From Methylobacterium sp. DB0501 (GTDB taxonomy: Bacteria > Pseudomonadota > Alphaproteobacteria > Rhizobiales > Beijerinckiaceae), in the NCBI RefSeq assembly GCF_011043735.1, contig NZ_JAAKGV010000028.1, positions 1 to 64,000 on the forward strand: a stretch of 64,000 nt of DNA, given 5' to 3'. The position numbers were made by a program, and so were the translations under genes. A model generated the notes under the pieces. That model was given only the letters and a program-made list of their open reading frames with translations. It did not search any database and had not been told where the DNA came from. Each line of letters opens with the position of its first letter. Position 1 is the first letter of the stretch. Below, piece after piece: positions 1-7,642 of the stretch.

Positions 1-397
1 GCATGGCGAGCGTGGCGCCGCGCTCGATGCCGGCGGGGCTGTCGCAGATCACCCAGTCGAACTTCTCGCGTAGTTCGCCGATCACGCGGGCGACGCCGTC
101 GTCGGTGAGGGCGTCCTTGTCGCGGGTCTGGGAGGCGGGGAGGAGCGAGAGGGTGTCGAGGCGCTTGTCGCGGATGAGGGCCTGGGGGAGCTTGGCGTCG
201 CCCTGGACGACGTTGATGAGGTCGTAGACGACGCGGCGCTCGGCGCCCATGATGAGGTCGAGGTTGCGCAGGCCCACGTCGAAGTCGACGACGCAGACGC
301 TCTGGCCGGTCTTGGCGAGGGCGGCCCCCAAAGCCGCCGTCGTGGTGGTCTTGCCCACCCCTCCCTTGCCGGATGTCACCACGATGACTTTGGCCAT
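1..397 (-). CDS. minD: Septum site-determining ATPase MinD (C-terminus cut by window edge)
   Basis: ParA/MinD-type P-loop ATPase that binds the membrane with ATP and carries MinC to block FtsZ rings away from midcell. The visible 132 N-terminal residues start MAKVIVVTSGKGGVGKTT, the deviant Walker A motif typical of MinD. They continue through a VDFDVGLRNLDLIMG stretch (Walker A' region) and a CDSPAGIE Walker B region. The ATG is at 395-397. The gene lies 116 bp downstream of minC on the same strand, the usual minC-minD order; minE would be expected beyond the window edge. The rest of the protein is not visible. Identification is near certain. Confidence 0.97.
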   Translation of the reverse strand, partial: MAKVIVVTSGKGGVGKTTTTAALGAALAKTGQSVCVVDFDVGLRNLDLIMGAERRVVYDLINVVQGDAKLPQALIRDKRLDTLSLLPASQTRDKDALTDDGVARVIGELREKFDWVICDSPAGIERGATLAM

Positions 398-513
398 TGG
401 GCCCCCTTGATCGGTCGATTGCGAAGTCGCGGCCGGCGCGGCCGCTGCGTGCGTTTTCTTTGATCGTCGCCCCGTCCACGGATCGTTGCCGCAGGGCCCC
501 CGGGGCGCTAACC

Positions 514-1218
514 TCAGTCGAGAGCCGCGGTGCGCATCGCGTCGCCCTCGAGCCAGACCTGCACGGCGCGGCCGCGCAACGACGGGTCGATGTCGTCGGC
601 GATGCGGTAGAGGCCGTCGATCGCGAGGAGCTCGGGCTCGAACTTGCGGCAGAAGATGCGGGCACCCGGCGAGCCGGCGGCTCCCGCGATGGCGCGGCCG
701 CGCAACGCCCCGTAGATATGGATCGAGCCGCCGGCGATGATCTCGGCACCGGAGGCGACCGAGCCCATCACGGTCACGTCGCCCTCGGGGAACAGGATCG
801 CCTGGCCGGAACGGACCGGGCTCTCCAGCATCAGCGACTTCGCGCCGGTGACCCGCTCGACCGGGGCGGCGGCCGGGGCCTCGCCCGGCATCGCCACCTC
901 GCCGGAGGGCCGGCCGCCGTTGAGCGGCGGCGGCATCCCGGGTCCCAGCGTGCCGCCCCCGGCACCCTCGATCCCCATGATGGGGATCTCGCGCTCGTTG
1001 AGGGCGGCCACCAGGTCCTTCAGCGCCTCCCGGCTCGGCGCCAGGGCGGTCACGTCCAGGATCACGGCGCGGCCGGCGAAGAACGCCGGAGAGCGCTTGG
1101 CAAGGGCGTCGAGGTCGGCGAGCCAATCCTCGATCGGCGCCTCGGGAGCTAGCACGACCGCCAGGAACGAGCGGCCACGGAAGCGGATCGGTGGGCGGGT
1201 TTGGGTCTGGCTGGTCAC
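514..1218 (-). CDS. minC: Septum site-determining protein MinC
   Basis: Inhibitor of FtsZ polymerisation that works with MinD and MinE to place the division septum. It has 234 residues, close to the family's usual length. The N-terminal alpha/beta domain contains the FRGRSFLAVVLAPE strand near residue 13. The C-terminal half is the glycine-rich beta-helix MinC_C domain, with hexapeptide-like repeats (GDVTVMGSVASGAEIIAGG near residues 145-165) that bind MinD. The start is a GTG at 1216-1218. No other start lies close by, and a perfect 20-bp palindrome sits just upstream at 1241-1260. Operon with minD. The C-terminus is alanine-rich and unremarkable. Confidence 0.95.
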   Translation of the reverse strand: MTSQTQTRPPIRFRGRSFLAVVLAPEAPIEDWLADLDALAKRSPAFFAGRAVILDVTALAPSREALKDLVAALNEREIPIMGIEGAGGGTLGPGMPPPLNGGRPSGEVAMPGEAPAAAPVERVTGAKSLMLESPVRSGQAILFPEGDVTVMGSVASGAEIIAGGSIHIYGALRGRAIAGAAGSPGARIFCRKFEPELLAIDGLYRIADDIDPSLRGRAVQVWLEGDAMRTAALD

Positions 1219-1240
1219 GGGTTTACGACTCGTTACCAGC

Positions 1241-1260
1241 CCATCAGGCGCGCCTGATGG
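1241..1260. promoter_or_regulatory. Perfect 20-bp palindrome upstream of minC
   Basis: CCATCAGGCG followed at once by its exact reverse complement CGCCTGATGG, with no spacer. It lies 23-42 bp upstream of the minC GTG and 33 bp past the stop of the DUF533 gene on the same strand. No T-run follows on either strand, so an operator is more likely than a terminator. A GANTC methylation-type site (GACTC) lies between the palindrome and minC at 1227-1231. The binding protein is unknown. Confidence 0.5.
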
Positions 1261-1292
1261 TTAGCGAATGGTTAACATCGGTAACGAAGTCT

Positions 1293-2093
1293 TCACCTTT
1301 GCGACGCCGCGGAGGCGAGCGTGGCCTCGATGTGTCGCACCAAGCCCGGATCGAGCCGCAAAGAGCGGGCGAGATGATCGAGATAGGCCCGCTCCTGCGG
1401 CGTATCGACGGTGATCGCCATCAGGGAGGCGGCGTAGAGCTCGGTCGCCTGCTCCGGGTTGCGGGCGAGCCGCGCCACCGCCTCGACGTCGACGGGCGCG
1501 CGCAGGACATCCATCAGGAAGGCCTTGTCGTCGGAGTCGAGCGCGTGGCGATCCATCTCGCCGAAGATGCGGCCCTGCTCGTCGGCGTCGATATGGCCGT
1601 CGGCCTTGGCGGCGGTGATCATCGCGATCAGCAGCGCCCGGGCGCGGTCCTGCTCGTCGGCCGCGGAGGTCGGCGCGAAGCGGGTGCCCCCGAGCATCCG
1701 GTTCGCCTCGTCGGCGGAGGGGATGAAGCCCGCCGCCCGTCCGGCGGGCTGGCTCCGACCCGGCTTGCCCTGATTCGCCTGCCAGCTTTGGTAGGCCTGG
1801 TAGGCCAGGGTGGCGATCAGGGCGAGGCCGCCGACCCGGCCCGCCCCCATCCCGGGCATCCCGCCGGGCATCCCGAAGCCGCCATGGCGCCGCCGTCCGC
1901 CGAGGACCAGCGAGGCGAGGCCGCCGAGGATCGCCGCCTTGCCGCCCCCGCCGCCGAGGGAGCGGGCGACCTGCTCGAGGGGGGAGGGCGCGTGATGGCC
2001 GCTGCCCGAGAAGCCCCCCGGATAACCGCCCGGTGAGCCGCCTCTCGGCGAGCCGCCGAGGAACTGGTCGAGCAGGCGCTTGGCGTCGAACAT
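1293..2093 (-). CDS. DUF533 / TerB-like inner-membrane protein (YebE family)
   Basis: 266 residues. A short N-terminal MFDAKRLLDQFLGG leader is followed by a long Gly/Pro/Arg-rich linker. One hydrophobic segment (GGLALIATLAYQAYQSW, near residue 90) probably spans the membrane. The C-terminal all-helical TerB-like domain (about residues 145-265) contains ARALLIAMITAAKADGHID, a stretch typical of DUF533. The frame stays open far upstream, but the ATG at 2091-2093 matches the family N-terminus and the upstream DNA is a dispersed repeat. Molecular function is not established for the family; E. coli YebE belongs to an envelope-stress regulon. It lies upstream of minC on the same strand, 74 bp apart, possibly only by position. 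Confidence 0.8.
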   Translation of the reverse strand: MFDAKRLLDQFLGGSPRGGSPGGYPGGFSGSGHHAPSPLEQVARSLGGGGGKAAILGGLASLVLGGRRRHGGFGMPGGMPGMGAGRVGGLALIATLAYQAYQSWQANQGKPGRSQPAGRAAGFIPSADEANRMLGGTRFAPTSAADEQDRARALLIAMITAAKADGHIDADEQGRIFGEMDRHALDSDDKAFLMDVLRAPVDVEAVARLARNPEQATELYAASLMAITVDTPQERAYLDHLARSLRLDPGLVRHIEATLASAASQR

Positions 2094-2194
2094 CGGGGCT
2101 CCCTCCGGTGTGAGCCGTCGAGATGGTGTGGCGCGGCGCTCCCGCAAGGGGAGGGAACGAGAGCGGCGCCGAAAACTCTCTCCGCTCTGAAAGT

Positions 2195-2365
2195 CAGTCC
2201 GGTATGCTCTCCGCTCCCATGTGGGAGAGGGGATGGGGGAGAGGGTAGCGCGCTTCTGAGTAAACCCAGACCGTCGTGCCGGTCGCTCGGCCGTCTGAGC
2301 TTGGTCCTGAAGCCGCGCCACCCTCACCTCTACCCCTCTCCCGCATGAGAGAGGGGATCCCGCGA
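2195..2365. repeat. Inverted pair of dispersed GC-rich hairpin repeats
   Basis: Two copies of a purine/pyrimidine-biased hairpin unit face each other. The left copy reads like CTCCCATGTGGGAGAGGGG with a following GGGGGAGAGGG. The right copy reads CCCTCACCTCTACCCCTCTCC with a CGCATGAGAGAGGGG hairpin. Related units occur at 43250-43390 and 47697-47775. This resembles the short extragenic repeats scattered through Methylobacterium and other Hyphomicrobiales genomes. It fills the 306-bp gap between the DUF533 and helicase genes, where I see no gene. Confidence 0.65.
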
Positions 2366-2399
2366 CTTCCTGGTACTGGGGCGAGTTCGTGCGGTTTGC

Positions 2400-4238
2400 T
2401 TACCCCGGTCGCCGCTCCATCCCCGCCCAGCGCCGCCGCACGCTCCAGGCATAGCGGGCGTCGCCGTCGAGGAGGTGCAGGTGGTCCTGCAGGCGGTTGC
2501 GCTCCAGCCAGGCCAGGGCCGATTCCAGCTCCTCGACCGTCATCGCGGCCCGGCTCTTGTTGCCGAACAGGCGCTTGAGCACGGCGTTGTAGCGGTGGGG
2601 CAGGGGGGCGCCGGGAGCCGCGCGCAACTCGGCCTCGTCCTCCACCGCCTGCGCGGTCACCATGGCGGCGACCCGGGCGCGCAGGGCCCGCTCGACCCGC
2701 GAGGGCGGGACCGGGGTGGGCTCGGCCGCCGCCTGCCGGGCCTCCTCGCGCGCCATCGCCACGGAGGGGCCGGGGCGCAGCATGGCGTAGCGCAGGCCCA
2801 GCGCGTTGCTCTCCAGCGGCACGATGCCCTCGTCGGTCTCCCGCGCCAGCGGCCGCGGCTCGGGCGAGGCGGCGCCCGTCGGTCGCTTGCGCGGGCGGGT
2901 GGCGGTGGCCTGCTCGGTCTCGATCCGGGCGCGGAATCGCGCGAAGAGCGGGTCGTCGGGGTGGAAGACCAGGGCGTGCTGGTCCGCATAGTCGCCGGCA
3001 TGGGGATCGACCCGGGTCGCCCGGGCGATCATCTGCTCCAGCCACGGGCGCGAGCGGATATGGGTCAGCGCCGCCACCACCGCGACCTCGGGGGCGTCCA
3101 GCCCCTCATAGGCCATCGCCACCGTCACCAGCACGGCGGGCTCGGGGGTGAGGCGGAAGGCGGCGAGGGCCGCGTGGGCGTCGGCCTCGGCCGAGGTGGC
3201 GATGCGCACGTCGCGCCGCGCCTGCTCCTCCGGCATCCAGGCCTGGATCATCGCGTGGTAGCTCTGCGCGCTCGCCTGATCGGGGGCGACGACGAGGAGC
3301 TTGCCGAGGCCCCGCACGGCCTCCGTCGCGGTGAGACCGCGCTGGCGCCGGCGCTCCGCCCGCAGGCGGCGGGTGGCGAAGAAGGCCTCCCGCAGGAGGT
3401 CGCGGGCAAAGCCGGTGCGCAAGGCCGTGAACAGCGCCGGCCGCGTCGTGGCGCTCGGGCCCGGCCCCGAGAGCCGGTGCGGTCCCACCCGGGCCTGGCC
3501 GCTGGTTCGCCCGCCCTCGAGCCAGCTCGCCTCGCCGTCGAGCGCCCCGAAATTGACCGGCAGCACCGCCTTCTCGGCGAGCGCCTCGGCACGGGAATAG
3601 CCGATCACCGCCCAGCCCGGCGCCTCGATGTCCGGCACCGGCGCGCCGTTCTCCTGGCGGTAGGGCAGCCACAGGATGCGCCGGCCGTCGGCCCGCTCCA
3701 GGGTGCCCGAGAGGAGGAGCCGCAGCCGCGCCTCGCGGAACAGCGGCAGCAGCGCCTGGCTCCAGGCTGCGGCCTCGCTGTCCTTGTCGCCGTCGGCGAG
3801 GGCCGGCAGGTGGTGGACCTCGTCGACGACGAGGAGCGTGCGGTGGCGCCGCATCTCGGCGAGGTGCAGGGCGGGGGCCGCCGCCACCGCCTGGTAGGTG
3901 GTGACGTAGCCCGCCAAGCCCCGGCTCGGGTCCGGCGCGTTGTCGGCGGCCCGCACCGAGAGCGAATGGCCGAGAGCCGCGCGCCAGGCCGGATCGGCGA
4001 AGGCCTCCTCGGCCTGGAGCCGCAGGGAATCCCGCGGCACGATCCAGACCACCCGGTCGACGAGGCCCGCGGCGATCAGCCGGGAGGCCGCGATGACCGG
4101 CAGCAGCGACTTGCCGCCTCCCGGCGTCACCGCCGCCAGGATGTCGGCGATGCCGGAGGCCTCGCCGCGGGCGAGCGACGCCACGAGCTCGAACAGGCTG
4201 CGCTGGTGGCTGCGCAGGGGACGGGACGGGGCGCTCAC
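2400..4238 (-). CDS. Superfamily 2 DEAD/DEAH-box helicase
   Basis: 612-residue predicted ATP-dependent helicase or translocase. Motifs in order: a Walker A variant AVTPGGGKSLLP near residue 38; motif Ia region VVWIVPRDSLRLQ; DEAH-like Walker B LLVVDEVHHLP near residue 137; motif III LLLSGTLER; and in the second RecA lobe TVAMAYEGLDAPEV and motif VI QMIARATRVDPH. The C-terminal 190 residues have no motif I recognise. The start is a GTG at 4236-4238; there is no alternative ATG close by. The layout resembles DISARM- or restriction-type helicases, but there is no methylase or nuclease next door, so I make no defence call. It stands alone between hrcA and a repeat. Confidence 0.85.
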   Translation of the reverse strand: MSAPSRPLRSHQRSLFELVASLARGEASGIADILAAVTPGGGKSLLPVIAASRLIAAGLVDRVVWIVPRDSLRLQAEEAFADPAWRAALGHSLSVRAADNAPDPSRGLAGYVTTYQAVAAAPALHLAEMRRHRTLLVVDEVHHLPALADGDKDSEAAAWSQALLPLFREARLRLLLSGTLERADGRRILWLPYRQENGAPVPDIEAPGWAVIGYSRAEALAEKAVLPVNFGALDGEASWLEGGRTSGQARVGPHRLSGPGPSATTRPALFTALRTGFARDLLREAFFATRRLRAERRRQRGLTATEAVRGLGKLLVVAPDQASAQSYHAMIQAWMPEEQARRDVRIATSAEADAHAALAAFRLTPEPAVLVTVAMAYEGLDAPEVAVVAALTHIRSRPWLEQMIARATRVDPHAGDYADQHALVFHPDDPLFARFRARIETEQATATRPRKRPTGAASPEPRPLARETDEGIVPLESNALGLRYAMLRPGPSVAMAREEARQAAAEPTPVPPSRVERALRARVAAMVTAQAVEDEAELRAAPGAPLPHRYNAVLKRLFGNKSRAAMTVEELESALAWLERNRLQDHLHLLDGDARYAWSVRRRWAGMERRPG

Positions 4239-4340
4239 GCGGGGAGGGAATCGCGAACCATCCCCGGACCATGACCGAGCGGGCCCTGCTTGTGAATCCG
4301 GGGGACAAGCAGCTTTTCCGCGTTCCCCACATCAGAAAAC

Positions 4341-4400
4341 GCTTGGTGCCCGTAGAAGGCGCTTGGCACCCGTAGGAAACGCCCGGCACCCGTGGCGCGG
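4341..4400. repeat. Three tandem 20-bp units
   Basis: Three consecutive 20-mers start at 4341, 4361 and 4381, with common core GCYYGGYRCCCGTRG. They lie between the hrcA stop (4402) and the helicase start (4238). The third unit is the most diverged. No coding role is evident. Confidence 0.7.
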
Positions 4401-4401
4401 C

Positions 4402-5505
4402 TCAGACCCGCCCGCGCTCCAGCATCCGCGACACCACCCGGGCGGTGAAATCGACCATCGGGACGATGCGGGCGTAGTTGAGCCGCGTCGGCCCGATGAC
4501 GCCGACGACGCCCACGATGGTCTGGCTGCCGTCCCGGAACGGCGCGGCGATCATCGACGAGCCGGAGAGCGAGAAGAGCTTGTTCTCCGAGCCGATGAAG
4601 ATCCGCACGCCTTCGCCGCCCTCGGCGCGGGACAGGAGGTCGATCACGTCCTTCTGGCTCTCCAGGTCGCTGAAGAGCAGGCGGATGCGCTCCAGGTCCT
4701 CCGCCGCGCGCAGGTCGTCGAGGAGGTTGGCCTGGCCGCGCACGATGAGCTGGCGCTCCTCGCTCGGGCCGACGGAGCGGGCGAGGCCGGCATCGACCAG
4801 ACGCCCGGTGATCTCGTCGAGCTCCTGCTTCATCGCCGCCCGAGCGGCCTCGATCTCGGTGCGGACCTCGCCCAGCGTCCGGCCGCGGATGCGGGCGTTG
4901 AGGAAGTTCGAGGCCTCCTGGAGCGCGCCCGCCGGCAGGCCGGCGGGCAGGTCGAGCAGGCGGTTCTCGACCGAGCCGTCGTCGGAGACCAGCACCACCA
5001 GGGCGCGGCCGGGATCGAGGCGCACGAACTCGATGTGGCGCAGGCGCGGATTCTGCTTGGCGGTGACGACGACGCCGGCCCCGCGCGAGATCCCCGAGAG
5101 CAGCACCGAGGCCTCGGTGAGCGCGCTCTCGAAGGTGTGGCGCGAGGCGGCGGCGCGCATCTGCGCCTCGATCCGGCCCTGCTCCTCCTGGCCCACATCG
5201 CCCAGTTCGAGCAGCGCGTCGACGAAGAAGCGCAGGCCGTGCTCGGTGGGGAGCCGACCGGCGCTGGTATGGGGGGCGTAGATCAGCCCGGCCTGCTCCA
5301 GATCCGACATCACGTTGCGGATCGAGGCCGGCGAGAGCGCCATCGGCAGGATGCGGGCGAGATTGCGCGACCCCACCGGTTCCCCCGTGGCGAGATAGCT
5401 CTCGACGATCTGGCGAAAGATTTCCCGCGAGCGCTCGTTGAGTTCGGCAATGGCACGGGCCTGCCCGGAGCCGCCGGTCAGGGGTGGGAGATCGCGCGTG
5501 TTCAT
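4402..5505 (-). CDS. hrcA: Heat-inducible transcription repressor HrcA
   Basis: Repressor of groESL/dnaK-type heat-shock genes through CIRCE elements; its activity is tuned by GroEL. 367 residues. The N-terminal winged-helix domain carries LNERSREIFRQIVESYL and VGSRNLARILPMALSPASIRNVM (about residues 20-70). The GAF-like HrcA core follows, with the conserved C-terminal stretch GVVGVIGPTRLNYARIVPMVDF. I chose the ATG at 5503-5505; another in-frame ATG at 5521-5523 is possible, and the frame is open further upstream without family similarity. grpE, the common downstream partner, is absent; the helicase follows instead. No CIRCE inverted repeat is seen in its own upstream region. Confidence 0.95.
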   Translation of the reverse strand: MNTRDLPPLTGGSGQARAIAELNERSREIFRQIVESYLATGEPVGSRNLARILPMALSPASIRNVMSDLEQAGLIYAPHTSAGRLPTEHGLRFFVDALLELGDVGQEEQGRIEAQMRAAASRHTFESALTEASVLLSGISRGAGVVVTAKQNPRLRHIEFVRLDPGRALVVLVSDDGSVENRLLDLPAGLPAGALQEASNFLNARIRGRTLGEVRTEIEAARAAMKQELDEITGRLVDAGLARSVGPSEERQLIVRGQANLLDDLRAAEDLERIRLLFSDLESQKDVIDLLSRAEGGEGVRIFIGSENKLFSLSGSSMIAAPFRDGSQTIVGVVGVIGPTRLNYARIVPMVDFTARVVSRMLERGRV

Positions 5506-5719
5506 CAACCTTACGGGAGCCATACGACCCCTCACTGTGAGACGCCGCAGCGCCCGGCGCAAGCGGTCGCAAAGCCGCGCAGGCGCGGAAATCCGGTCCT
5601 CGCCCTGCCCGACCGAGCCTGAACGGAAGCCGACCCGCGGTCTCAGACCGCGTTCAGCCCCCCGGCGCCACTCTGACCCCATGGCCGCTTCGATGCGGCG
5701 AGACGAAACGGAGGCGCAC

Positions 5720-6064
5720 ATGCTGACGACGCGGAACCCGAGCAAGGCCGGCATGACGGCCGGCAAGCGGCTCCTCGCGGCGGCGACCCTGGTGGCGGGC
5801 GGGCTTCTCACGGCCGGCGCGGCCGAGGCGGCGCCCTTCGCGCCCGGCGCGGGCTCCGCGCCCGGGGCCGGCATCGTTCAGGTGCAGTACGGCCATCACG
5901 ACGGCTGGGGCCACCGCCATCACCATCACGGCGGCTGGGGCCGGCACCATCGCGGGGGCTGGGGCCATCACCGCCGCCACCACGGGCATTGGGGTCACCA
6001 CCACCACCGTCACGGGGGCCACCATCATCACCGGCACCACGACCGGGGCTACGGCTATTACTGA
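5720..6064 (+). CDS. Histidine-rich exported protein
   Basis: 114 residues. The N-terminus is a Sec signal peptide (basic start, hydrophobic AATLVAGGLLTAGAAEA, likely cleavage after AEAA near residue 38). The mature part is about one third histidine, built from GGWGHH, HRHHHHGG and GHWGHHHH style repeats, ending RGYGYY. The composition suggests binding of divalent metal (Ni, Cu, Zn, Co) in the periplasm; this is inference only. The ATG at 5720 has a good ribosome site (ACGGAGG, 6 bases upstream). It sits between divergent hrcA and rph. It is a low-complexity family, so no homologue-based function is offered. Confidence 0.75.
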   Translation: MLTTRNPSKAGMTAGKRLLAAATLVAGGLLTAGAAEAAPFAPGAGSAPGAGIVQVQYGHHDGWGHRHHHHGGWGRHHRGGWGHHRRHHGHWGHHHHRHGGHHHHRHHDRGYGYY

Positions 6065-6198
6065 GCCCTGAACGGATCGGGCTTCCCGGCGTCGGGCTGC
6101 TCCTCTTGCCGCCCCCGGCGCCAGCGCCTAAGAGCGCGCGGCCCCCGCGGATCCCGCGTCGCGCCGGTCAGGCGCGGCGCCCTGGACAGGAGTTGCCC

Positions 6199-6912
6199 AT
6201 GCGCCCCTCGAAGCGCGCCCCCGACGAGCTGCGCAAGGTCACGCTGGAGCGGGGCGTGTCGCGCTACGCCGAAGGCTCCTGCCTCGTCGGCTTTGGCGAG
6301 ACCAAGGTGCTGTGCACCGCCTCGCTCGAGGAGCGCGGCCCGTCCTGGCTGCGCGGCTCCGGCAAGGGCTGGGTCACCGCCGAGTACAGCATGCTGCCGC
6401 GCGCCACCCACGACCGCAACCGGCGCGAGGTCAATGCCGGCAAGCCGTCCGGCCGCACCCAGGAGATCCAGCGCCTGATCGGCCGGTCGCTGCGCGCCGT
6501 CGTCAACCTGCCGGCGATGGGCGAGCGCCAGATCGTGGTCGATTGCGACGTGCTCCAGGCCGACGGCGGCACCCGCACGGCGGCGATCACCGGCGCCTGG
6601 GTCGCGCTGCACGAGTGCTTCACCTGGATGCGCGGCCGCTCGATCATCTCGGTCGACCCGATGCGCGACCACGTCGCGGCGATCTCCTGCGGCATCCAGA
6701 AGGGCATGCCCGTCCTCGACCTCGACTATGCCGAGGATTCCGGCGCCGAGACCGACGCGAACTTCGTCATCACCGGCGGCGGCGGCCTCGTCGAGGTGCA
6801 GGGCACCGCAGAAGGAAAGCCGTTCTCCGAGGAGGAGTTCCTGGGCCTCCTGCGCCTCGCCAAGGCGGGCGTCGCCGATCTGGTGGCGCTCCAGAAGCAG
6901 GCGATCGGCTGA
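6199..6912 (+). CDS. rph: Ribonuclease PH
   Basis: Phosphorolytic 3' to 5' exoribonuclease that trims tRNA precursors. 237 residues, the normal length. It begins MRPSKRAPDELRKVTLERG and carries family signatures: GETKVLCTASLEE near residue 34, GWVTAEYSMLPRATHDRNRRE (residues 60-80), RLIGRSLRAVVNL, the phosphate-binding DCDVLQADGGTRTAAITGA near residue 117, and the C-terminal DFVITGGGG-type motif (here NFVITGGGGLVEVQGTAE). The ATG at 6199 has AGGAG seven bases upstream. Its stop overlaps the rdgB start by one base (TGATG), so the two genes are translationally coupled. Confidence 0.98.
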   Translation: MRPSKRAPDELRKVTLERGVSRYAEGSCLVGFGETKVLCTASLEERGPSWLRGSGKGWVTAEYSMLPRATHDRNRREVNAGKPSGRTQEIQRLIGRSLRAVVNLPAMGERQIVVDCDVLQADGGTRTAAITGAWVALHECFTWMRGRSIISVDPMRDHVAAISCGIQKGMPVLDLDYAEDSGAETDANFVITGGGGLVEVQGTAEGKPFSEEEFLGLLRLAKAGVADLVALQKQAIG

Positions 6913-7544
6913 TGGCCTGCCTCCTCACCGGGCGGGTCGTGATCGCCACCCACAATGCCGGCAAGCTGCGCGAGATGCGCGAGCTGCTGGCCCCCTTCGG
7001 CGTCGAGGCGGTCTCGGCCGGCGAGCTGAACTTGCCCGAGCCGGACGAGACCGGCACGATGTTCTCGGAGAACGCCGCCATCAAGGCGCGGGCGGCGACG
7101 GCGGCCACCGGCCTGCCGGCCTTCGCGGACGATTCGGGCCTCTGCGTCGACGCCCTCGACGGGGCGCCGGGGCTGTTCTCGGCGCGCTGGTCCGGCGGCT
7201 CGAAGGATTTTTCGGGCGCGATGGCGCGCATCGAGCGCGAGCTGGCGAGCCGCGGCGCGACGAACCGGCGCTCGCACTTCGTCTCCGCCCTGGTCCTGAC
7301 CTGGCCGGACGGGCACGAGGAGCTGTTCGAGGGCCGGGTCTTCGGCGAGCTGGTCTGGCCGCCCCGGGGCGACAAGGGCTTCGGCTACGACCCGATGTTC
7401 AAGCCGGACGAGAGCCCGCTCACCTTCGGCGAATTGTCCTCGGAGGAGAAGCACGGGATCGACTGGGCGCGCGCCCAAGCCCTGTCGCACCGCGCCCGCG
7501 CCTTCCTGGCGCTCGCCGCCGCCTGCCTGCGCCGGCCCGACTGA
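6912..7544 (+). CDS. rdgB: Non-canonical purine NTP pyrophosphatase (XTP/dITP), RdgB/HAM1 family
   Basis: House-cleaning enzyme that hydrolyses dITP/XTP to monophosphates. 210 residues. Signatures: VIATHNAGKLREMRELL at residues 10-26 (the family T-x-N-x-x-K motif), AFADDSGLCVDALDGAPG near residue 74, RGDKGFGYDPMF near residue 150 and EEKHGIDWARAQAL-SHR near residue 180. It overlaps rph by one base. hemW, the usual third gene in many alphaproteobacteria, is not downstream; a terminator and the convergent ohr gene follow instead. Confidence 0.97.
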   Translation: MACLLTGRVVIATHNAGKLREMRELLAPFGVEAVSAGELNLPEPDETGTMFSENAAIKARAATAATGLPAFADDSGLCVDALDGAPGLFSARWSGGSKDFSGAMARIERELASRGATNRRSHFVSALVLTWPDGHEELFEGRVFGELVWPPRGDKGFGYDPMFKPDESPLTFGELSSEEKHGIDWARAQALSHRARAFLALAAACLRRPD

Positions 7545-7564
7545 CAAGAACCCGACTGACACAG

Positions 7565-7600
7565 AAAAAAAAGCGCCCGCTCCGCGAGGAGGGGCGCCCG
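7565..7600 (-). terminator. Rho-independent terminator of ohr
   Basis: Read on the minus strand, a GCGCCCCTCC / GGAGCGGGCGC hairpin with one bulge is followed directly by a run of eight T (8 A on the plus strand at 7565-7572). It lies just past the stop of ohr. Confidence 0.8.
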
Positions 7601-7603
7601 TCA

Positions 7604-7637
7604 GAGGGTCGGGCGGCGCGCAGGCCGCCCGACCCTC
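7604..7637. terminator. 14-bp perfect stem between convergent rdgB and ohr
   Basis: GAGGGTCGGGCGGC (7604-7617) pairs perfectly with GCCGCCCGACCCTC (7624-7637) around a 6-base loop. It ends five bases before the ohr stop codon at 7643-7645. It probably stops rdgB transcription on the plus strand, although the T-run there is weak. Confidence 0.65.
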
Positions 7638-7642
7638 GACGT

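Noticed and set aside
2400..4238. Defence system based on the SF2 helicase
   Set aside because: The neighbours are hrcA and a DUF533 gene; no methylase, nuclease or other defence partner within reach.
2475..4274. Long plus-strand open frame opposite the helicase gene
   Set aside because: Shadow of a high-GC gene on the other strand; low-complexity Arg/Gly-rich translation with no family similarity.
5506..5719. CIRCE element expected near heat-shock genes
   Set aside because: No TTAGCACTC-N9-GAGTGCTAA-like repeat in the hrcA upstream region; only a short CTCAC-T-GTGAG dyad at 5531-5541.
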